This document shows positions 57,769 through 64,000 of a stretch of DNA of 64,000 bases, piece by piece (position 1 is the stretch's first letter; each line of letters starts with the position of its first letter). Below the pieces are notes generated by a model. It made no database searches. It was given only the letters and a program-made list of their open reading frames with translations, and was not told the DNA's origin. The position numbers and the translations under genes were made by a program. This stretch comes from Bufo bufo (Eukaryota; Chordata; Amphibia; Anura; Bufonidae), in the NCBI RefSeq assembly GCF_905171765.1, contig NC_053391.1, positions 150,293,917-150,357,916 of the forward strand. The letters run 5' to 3'.

Positions 57769-58531
57769 TAGTGTTGAGCTGGAATATTCGAATAGTGAAT
57801 ATTAATTCGCTAATTTGCATATATTTCGAATATAGTGCTATATATTCGCTATTTCGAATATTCATCATTTTTTAACATCTGAATACATTATTCCTCCCTG
57901 CTTCTTTCTTGTGGGTCAATGAGTCATTGGCCCACAAGCAACTTAAGCAGGAAGGAATCATGTTTTAATTTGGAAAAAAAATGACGAATATTCTAAATAG
58001 CGAATATATTCGCTATATTGCTATAACTTTGTTTTTTAGAATATTCGTCATATTCGTCATATTAAAAAAAACGAAGTTATACCAATATAGCGAATATTCG
58101 TAAAATACACATATAGACTGCAATTTAGCTAATATAGTGCTATAGTATTATTTTTTTTTATAGTGTAAATTTTTTCCAAAACAGAAGTTCAGAAGAGACA
58201 AGAAAAATTAGACTATAAAAAAAATGATTATAGCACTATATTAGCTAAATTACAGTTTGTATGTGTATTTTACGAATATTCGCTATATTGCAATAACTTA
58301 CTTTTTTAGAATATGACAAATATTCAAAAAAATGAAGTTATAGCAATATAGCGAACATTCGTAAAAAACACATATTATCCATAGCAAACCAATAGGAAAG
58401 TTTCCTTATACAGTTAAAAGAAAATCGCAATACGCGAATAATTAAATTGCATATTATTTGCTATAATATAATAGAATTGAATATTCGTGAAATATCGCAA
58501 AATCGAATATGGCACCTCCCGCTCATCACTA
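57769..58531. mobile_element. hAT-type MITE with perfect 8-bp duplication (763 bp)
   Basis: It starts TAGTGTTGAGCTGG and ends CGCTCATCACTA. The duplication GTAGGGAG lies at 57761-57768 and 58532-58539. The interior is dense in ATATTCG-type words and inverted repeats. It is inserted in the piggyBac transposase codons between the second and third catalytic motifs. Confidence 0.9.
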
Positions 58532-58999
58532 GTAGGGAGGCTGCGTTGATTTTTCCGCATGGTCCCACAAGCGGACGTGGATCTGGCGGCGAGGGACTGG
58601 AACAAGGGGATACTAGTATAAAAGTTATCCACATACAGGTGCTAACCCTTATCTAGCAGTGGGTGCATAAGGTCCCACACAAGTTTCCCGCTAACACCCT
58701 GTGGAGGGACATTCTGGGGGTTGAATACAGGAATCTCACCCCTCATACACATGAAACTTGTAAGTGTACCCTCAGGTACTCTCACAAAGTTTGTATGCTT
58801 CACGCCATACCTCACCCGCTTAGAGGGAACATACTGGCGGAAAATGAGTATCCCCTTGAAAGCAATGAGAGACTCATCAACCTCGACCTCCCTTCCAGGT
58901 ACATAGGCCTCCAAAAATTTGGCCCCAAAGTGATCGATGGCCGGCCTGGCGGTCATAGGCAGGATCACCTTGGTGTGGGACATGCTGCATTATCTGCAT

Positions 59000-59857
59000 C
59001 CGATAATACTGTATGGCTATACAGAAGAAAATCTCTACAGTAAAGGATTAACTATTCTTATCGTCGAAAGCTGTACCAAAGGAAATTGCGGAACAGAGTG
59101 GCAACTCCCGCGATCTTTGGAACTCCCGCAAAATTTAAACCAGCTTGCTGTATGGAGCGACTGAATAAGCCGGCAAATATTTAAAGCTCCATTGAAGCAA
59201 TAGGGAGACAGCAGACGCTAGACGGTAAGCCAAATATCGATTTAAAGTTTTCTTTGATTCAAAGCTCATATCGACCTTAAAAGGATATGCTATAAGAGAC
59301 TTTTCACATTATCAGGATTCCTGTGGACACTTTATGAACATATTGCGCTCCCAGTGAATACACCTACAACATTTTCAGTGACATTCAGTTTCCCAAATTG
59401 GGATAGAGCACTAGAAGATAATACCCCCTCTTTCCCAAATAACAGCATATACTGTACTTGAAGTTTTTTGGTGTGATATATATTATTGAATTTATCAACA
59501 CTATTGAGTGGTATTGAATATTCTATCGAATATTTCAACATTGAATTTTCTACCATTCAATATTTCTATCGAATATATTTTTATCGAATACAGTATCGAT
59601 CATATCTACCACAATATATGTGACTGTAATGTTGTATATTATTGCTACATTGTTCTTATAAATTTTATTACTTGTATTTTATGGGGATTTAATAAATATT
59701 TTCTGCACATGTCAATTTGGTTGCCAAGTGTATGAGTGCTCGCTCATTTTCCTATTACTACATTTGCCTTTAAAGAGAGGGTGGGGTAATTCCCTCTATA
59801 TGAGCTTGCAGCACCATACCTTAACTACTTGCTAGTGAGCCACCACAACCTACCACT
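59000..59857. mobile_element. Unclassified insertion with 11-bp target duplication (858 bp)
   Basis: The piggyBac pseudogene is interrupted between two copies of ATTATCTGCAT (58989-58999 and 59858-59868). The insert has no terminal inverted repeat and no poly-A tail at either end. The middle has repeated TATTGAATATT/TATCGAATA motifs, and an AATAAATATTTT signal-like site lies at about 59691. An 11-bp duplication suggests target-primed retroposition. The family is unknown to me. Confidence 0.7.
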
Positions 59858-60535
59858 ATTATCTGCATAATGCTAGCATTTCCGGATGGCCTCAAACCTG
59901 GTACGTGTTATGGCCGTACTGTAAAGTGGGGTCTGGTAGAGGACTTCCCACTCCAGTAATACCTGACACAGAATTTTTTCACTAGGCCCATGTGCAGCAC
60001 GAGGCCCCAAAATGTCCTCATCTTGGCTGCACTGACCGGAGTCCAGCCACCGGACCTAGCCAAAAAGGAGCCCGGGTGTTGAGCAATGAACTGTTCGTTT
60101 GCTCCACCATCAGATTCACAAAGTGGTCACTGAAAAAAAGACTAAAATAGTCATATTCAGTGAAGCCCACTGTGGGAATCTGGATTCCTGGTTGGCCAGC
60201 AAAATCAGGAATCACAGGATCAAAATGCTCTGGGGTACACCATGCAAGTTCACCGGTAGGGGCTCCGGTGGACTTAACTGGTGGGCCGGAAAACTAGTAC
60301 AAGCCCCAGAGCTGCTCATACTAGTGTGGGCCGCAGTGTCCCTGGCATGGCGGTCCACTTTCTCCGCCTGGCAGCATCTCTGCCGCCTTGGCGGCTCATC
60401 ATCATCATCGCTAGATGATGAGGAGGGCGCGGATGACAAAAGGAAAGTGGGGTCATCCTCGTCCTCACTGGGGCTCTCGGAGTCGGAGGCAAGCTGGGCG
60501 TATGCCTCCTCGGCCGAGAACATCTGGCGGGCCAT

Positions 60536-61496
60536 AGGGGAGTGTGTGTGTGCGTGTGTGCATGTGGAAATGTTTATTTAGTGTGCGTGTGTGTTCGTGT
60601 ACTCATCCCTAAAACTAACAGGAAAAAAAAAAAAAAGCCTAAAAAATGTGAGAAAAAAAAAGATTCAAACTCGCTGATCAGTGGTGGGGTGTGCGATGCG
60701 CTAACAGTGGCCGGACGGCAAGAGTGCTGGCCACAGTAAGCGTACGCAGAAAAAAAATATATGCTTGCGTGTGTATGGGGGGGGGCAAGCTGCAGCACCC
60801 CTGGGGGTCTAGGGTCACACAGCTGTGCTGTGGACCCCAAACACCCGATTAGGGTGATGCAACAATCAAACTTCTTTTTTTTTTCTAAACTTTCCCTGAA
60901 TATCCCTGCCTAACCTAACCTGTCCCTAACCTTTCCCTAAGTACCTTTTAGTGCCAGGTGGCACTGTGGAGGGTCAGAAGGGGGGTGCTGGGCACAGATG
61001 GGGGTACTGTGTCAGGAGGTCTGATGCAGCCCCCTCTCTCCTCGCTCCTGGACACAGAAAGGAGGAGGGGATGAGAGCTGCAGCAAGTTAAACCTCCCGC
61101 CCGCCATGCAGCCAATCAGAAGCAATCCTGAGAGGTGGTGTCACCATCACCTCTCAGGATCGCTGGATGGTGATTAGTGGTGTATTATCACACCACCGAT
61201 CACCATCCTGTTCCGGGTTATCGGGTCACCAGAGACCCGCATAACTGCAAACGCAGTAAACCGCAGGTCTGAATTGACCTGCGGTTTGCCGCGATCGCCG
61301 ATACGGGGGGGAGGGGGTCACAGGAACCCCTCGCGCATTGTCCCAGGGTGCCTGCTGATTGATTTCAGCAGGCACCCAGTTCCGATCACCGCCCACCGCG
61401 CGGCGGTGATCGGAAATACACATGACGTACCGGTACGTCATGTGTCCTTAAGTACCAAGACATCATGACGTACGTCATGCGTCCCCAAGAGGTTAA
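60536..61496 (-). other. 5' region and terminus of the second piggyBac element
   Basis: Upstream of the transposase start: a (GT)n-like run at 60543-60560, leader, then GC-rich hairpins at 61190-61475 (TGACGTACCGGTACGTCA and ATGACGTACGTCAT palindromes; GGTGCCTGCTGA paired with TCAGCAGGCACC). The terminus on the minus strand is TTAACCTCTTGGGGACGC, with TTAA at 61493-61496. No other gene. Confidence 0.75.
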
Positions 61497-62053
61497 AGGT
61501 GTTGCCCACTTTCTATTTGTGACCAATGTCTATGTAAGATGATTACATTATACTCAGTAATATAGTCTTTGTTGAAATTCTGTACCATTTTCTATATTTT
61601 ATAAGGTATGCCTCCTTGTTTACAAAGCCTATTGTGCTATCCACCCAGAGGTTCTGTCCATAAAATAATGGAGGGTCATGTGACCGGGCAAATCACCTGG
61701 TGTCTCCTCCATTCAAACACACAGCACCTACACTAAACTCCTAACAGAACAAATACAGGTGGCAGGAGCACTGTATATGAGTGGAGGTGATTTGCCTGGT
61801 CACATGACCTTCCGTCTGCAGCATTATATTGACAGGATTAGAGATTAGCGAAGTTTTACAAAAAAATAGATTCGGGAGCTTTGCCAAATTTTGACAAAAA
61901 ATTTGATTTGTCATGAATTGCTTTCTAATGTATGTAGCAGGCACAATGACGAGGAACAGCGATCGCAATGCAGCAATGTTCAGAGCTGATTGTGGCATCT
62001 GTGACTCACATTCAGCTGCTCAGGGACTAATCAGGGTTTTTAAAAAAAATATA

Positions 62054-62989
62054 CAGTACAGACCAAAAGTTTGGACACACCTTCTCATTCAAAGAGTTTT
62101 CTTTATTTTCATGACTTTGAAAATTGTAGATTCACACTGAAGGCATCAAAACTATGAATTAACACGTGTGGAATTATATACATAACAAACAAGTGTGAAA
62201 CAACTGAAAATATGTCATATTCTAGGTTCTTCAAAGTAGCCACCTTTTGCTTTGATTACTGCTTTGCACACTCTTGGCATTCTCTTGATGAGCTTCAAGA
62301 GGTAGTCCCCTGAAATGTTTTTCACTTCACAGGTGTGCCCTGTCAGGTTTAATAAGTGGGATTTCTTGCCTTATAAATGGGGTTGGGACCATCAGTGGCG
62401 TTGAGGAGAAGTCAGGTGGATACACAGCTGATAGTCCTACTGAATAGACTGTTAGAATTTGTATTATGGCAAGAAAAAAGCAGCTAAGTAAAGAAAAACG
62501 AGTTGCCATCATTACTTTAAGAAATGAAGGTCAGTCAGTCAGCCGAAAAATTGGGAAAACTTTGAAAGTAAGGGCTATTTGACGATGAAGGAGAGTGATG
62601 GGGTGCTGCGCCAGATGACCTGGCCTCCACAGTCACCAGACCTGAACCTAATCGAGATGGTTTGGGGTGAGCTGGACCGCAGAGTGAAGGCAAAAGGGCC
62701 AACAAGTGCTAAGCATCTCTGAGTACTCCTTCAAGACTGTTGGAAGACTATTTCAGGGGACTACCTCTTGAAGCTCATCAAGGGAATGCCAAGAGTGTGC
62801 AAAGCAGTAATCAAAGCAAAAGGTGGCTACTTTGAAGAACCTAGAATATGACATATTTTCAGTTGTTTCACACTTGTTTGTTAGGTATATAATTCCACAT
62901 GTGTTAATTCATAGTTTTGATGCCTTCATAGTCATGAAAATAAAGAAAACTCTTTAAATGAGAAGGTGTGTCCAAACTTTTGGTCTGTA

Positions 62990-62992
<3 letters not shown>
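62054..62992 (+). mobile_element. Internally deleted Tc1 element (939 bp)
   Basis: Inverted repeats of about 250 bp (62054-62310 and 62745-62992) start CAGTACAGACCAAAAGTTTGGAC, flanked by TA. A (TA)n run of about 28 bp follows the right end. The inner ends of the repeats overlap coding sequence for the transposase C-terminus. Confidence 0.9.
62466..62780 (+). pseudogene. Tc1 transposase remnant (N-terminal and C-terminal pieces)
   Basis: The N-terminal piece (about 62466-62570, ARKKQLSKEKRVAI) is joined by a deletion near 62580 to a C-terminal piece that retains the SPDLNLIEMVWGELDRRVK motif with the last catalytic Glu. The DNA-binding and first two catalytic motifs are mostly gone. Confidence 0.8.
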
Positions 62993-63020
<28 letters not shown>

Positions 63021-63521
63021 CTCACCTCATTCACTTGATCGCAGAGAGGCCGCCCACTCCCGTCTTGATTGAAGAAAAGAACCCGCATCTACCGTGATGA
63101 CTTCACCATATATGTCCAGCATCACACTCGACGCAGGTTCTTTGGTGGGTTTCCTTCAATCAAGATGGGATCGGATGGCCTCTCTGCAAGCAAGTGGATG
63201 AGGTGAGTATAATTATTTTTACTTTCAGCCACCATTTGAGGAAAAATTGATTTGTTACTGCAAAACATGATGAAATTCGACTTTGTGGCTAATCTAATTT
63301 TTCCTGAAATTCGGATTTAAGTCTACTTCGGCTACTTTGATTCGCTCAACACTAGACAGGACCTCTGTGTGGACAGCACAAAAGACTGTAAACAAAGGGC
63401 ATACCTTAGAAAATATGTAAAATAGTGCAGAATTTCAACAAAGGCTATATTAGTAAGTGCCATATATTAATATTACAAACATATTGGTTGACAGTAGCCA
63501 GAAAGTAGCCAACCCCTTTAA

Positions 63522-64000
63522 CAAATATATGGTAGAGTTATTTTTGTAATTAAAATGTTCCATGAGTGATTTTGTCCCACAATTTAATCAGGGCATCATG
63601 AGTATGTCCTAGTGAATTATACAAAATCTTTTATCTTGACTGTTTCATTTTAGTGGTTATGACATGGTTTTAATTTAGGAATTTAGTTTAGGAGTGTTAT
63701 TACCATCTGGATTTAAATTATGCTAATATGGTTCTAGATTTGTGAATGTTTAGCATCTGTTGCAAACATATCAAGTGACTCTTTTAGACAGTTAATTAAG
63801 TTTATAACTTTTATGCACATTAATACTGTCATGTTCCTTTTTAGCATAACATATTTTATATGACCACTGTGTGTAACAAATCTGCTTTTGTTGAGCATAA
63901 ACTATAAAGAATGACAAAACAGTAATAGTTAGAAACGGGAAACATGCAAAATGGCAGAATTTTTCTAATATGCTCAATACACAGACATTAACAGGCTGAA
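63522..64000. other. AT-rich spacer, no gene seen
   Basis: There is no element end or coding feature that I can support up to the window edge. Confidence 0.5.

Larger units (their letters stand above)
57120..60535 (-). pseudogene. Second piggyBac transposase, decayed and twice interrupted
   Basis: Read right to left. N-terminus at 60535 (MFSAEEAYAQL, acidic DDDDE run). A middle segment at about 60215-59870 has FTEYDYFSLFFSDHFVN. A retroposed insertion (59000-59857) follows. 58983-58642 has the first catalytic motif (VDESLIAFKG) and FRQYVPSKRVRYGVK. At 58632 DNFYTSIPLF is the second motif. A hAT MITE follows (57769-58531). 57700-57361 has the third (YMGGVDLSNQ) and RAWYKK. The C-terminal cysteine finger lies at about 57130-57235 (CRVCHSRGIRKDT, CDTCPDH). 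Frameshifts and stops add to the insertions. A different family from the intact copy at 3210-5162, though with the same domain order. Confidence 0.88.
61839..63354. mobile_element. Non-autonomous hAT element with nested Tc1
   Basis: It starts TAGAGATTAGCGAA and ends TTCGCTCAACACTA. Flanks GACAGGAT (61831-61838) and GACAGGAC (63355-63362) match at seven of eight bases. It has no transposase of its own. Confidence 0.8.
61493..63521. mobile_element. TTAA-type palindromic MITE with nested insertions
   Basis: The ends are TTAAAGGTGTTGCCCACTTTCT and, inverted, TTAAAGGGGTTGGCTACTTTCT. The arms continue through paired words such as GGTATGCC/GGCATACC. The left TTAA is the same TTAA that ends the piggyBac element. 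A hAT element sits in its centre. Confidence 0.82.

Noticed and set aside
1..64000. rRNA, tRNA or riboswitch genes
   Set aside because: None seen. The only tRNA-related sequence is the 18-base primer-binding site at 11212.

Overview
The window is a densely nested transposable-element landscape from a vertebrate, most likely a frog or toad (inference). The reasons are: families typical of amphibian genomes (piggyBac elements with long palindromic tails, hAT elements ending in TAGAGTTGAGCGAAC-type repeats, a Sushi-like chromovirus, Tc1 and Penelope-like elements); AT-rich spacer; many short inverted-repeat elements; and no multi-exon host gene, rRNA or tRNA that I can recognise. Almost all coding capacity belongs to mobile elements.

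Layout. 1-1400: a window-truncated TTAA-type palindromic element and a foldback repeat. 2252-14783: a piggyBac element bounded by TTAA, with an intact 650-aa transposase (3210-5162) and a tail of palindromic arrays. A 5.7-kb hAT-type element (8274-14003) is nested in that tail, flanked by a perfect 8-bp duplication. In place of a transposase it carries a retroviral-type LTR, an exact tRNA-His primer-binding site, and an open reading frame that I recognise as the N-terminus of the PIWI protein Piwil1. 14780-25500: small inverted-repeat elements of TTAA, hAT, mariner-like and Harbinger-like type, plus a non-autonomous piggyBac body. 25510-37260: two unrelated decayed hAT transposases in opposite orientation, an apparently intact 1614-bp Tc1 element inserted inside the zinc finger of one of them, a 2-kb 38-bp minisatellite and a Tc1 fragment. 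37444-49212: a full-length hAT element with a perfect 8-bp duplication and a near-complete transposase pseudogene. It is invaded by an older LTR element, which is in turn invaded by a young Ty3/Gypsy chromovirus (38111-43449) with LTRs that read as identical. 49428-54975: a Harbinger-type end, a truncated endogenous retrovirus pol with its 3' LTR, and a Penelope-like reverse transcriptase. 54976-61496: a second, decayed piggyBac element with two nested insertions. 61493-63521: a TTAA palindromic element containing a hAT element containing an internally deleted Tc1.

How the parts relate. The autonomous hAT copy (37444-49212) and the Piwil1-bearing copy (8274-14003) share their ends, a 138-141 bp minisatellite and upstream tandem arrays. 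The second therefore looks like a gene-capturing (Pack-type) derivative whose transposase was replaced by an LTR-Piwil1 cassette. Possible trans-acting machinery in the window is the intact piggyBac transposase, the intact Tc1 transposase and, apart from one stop codon, the Gypsy pol. The Gypsy element also shows a textbook -1 frameshift signal and a self-priming signature. The standout candidate for something undescribed is the LTR-driven Piwil1 N-terminal fragment riding inside a DNA transposon: a piece of the anti-transposon machinery carried by a transposon.
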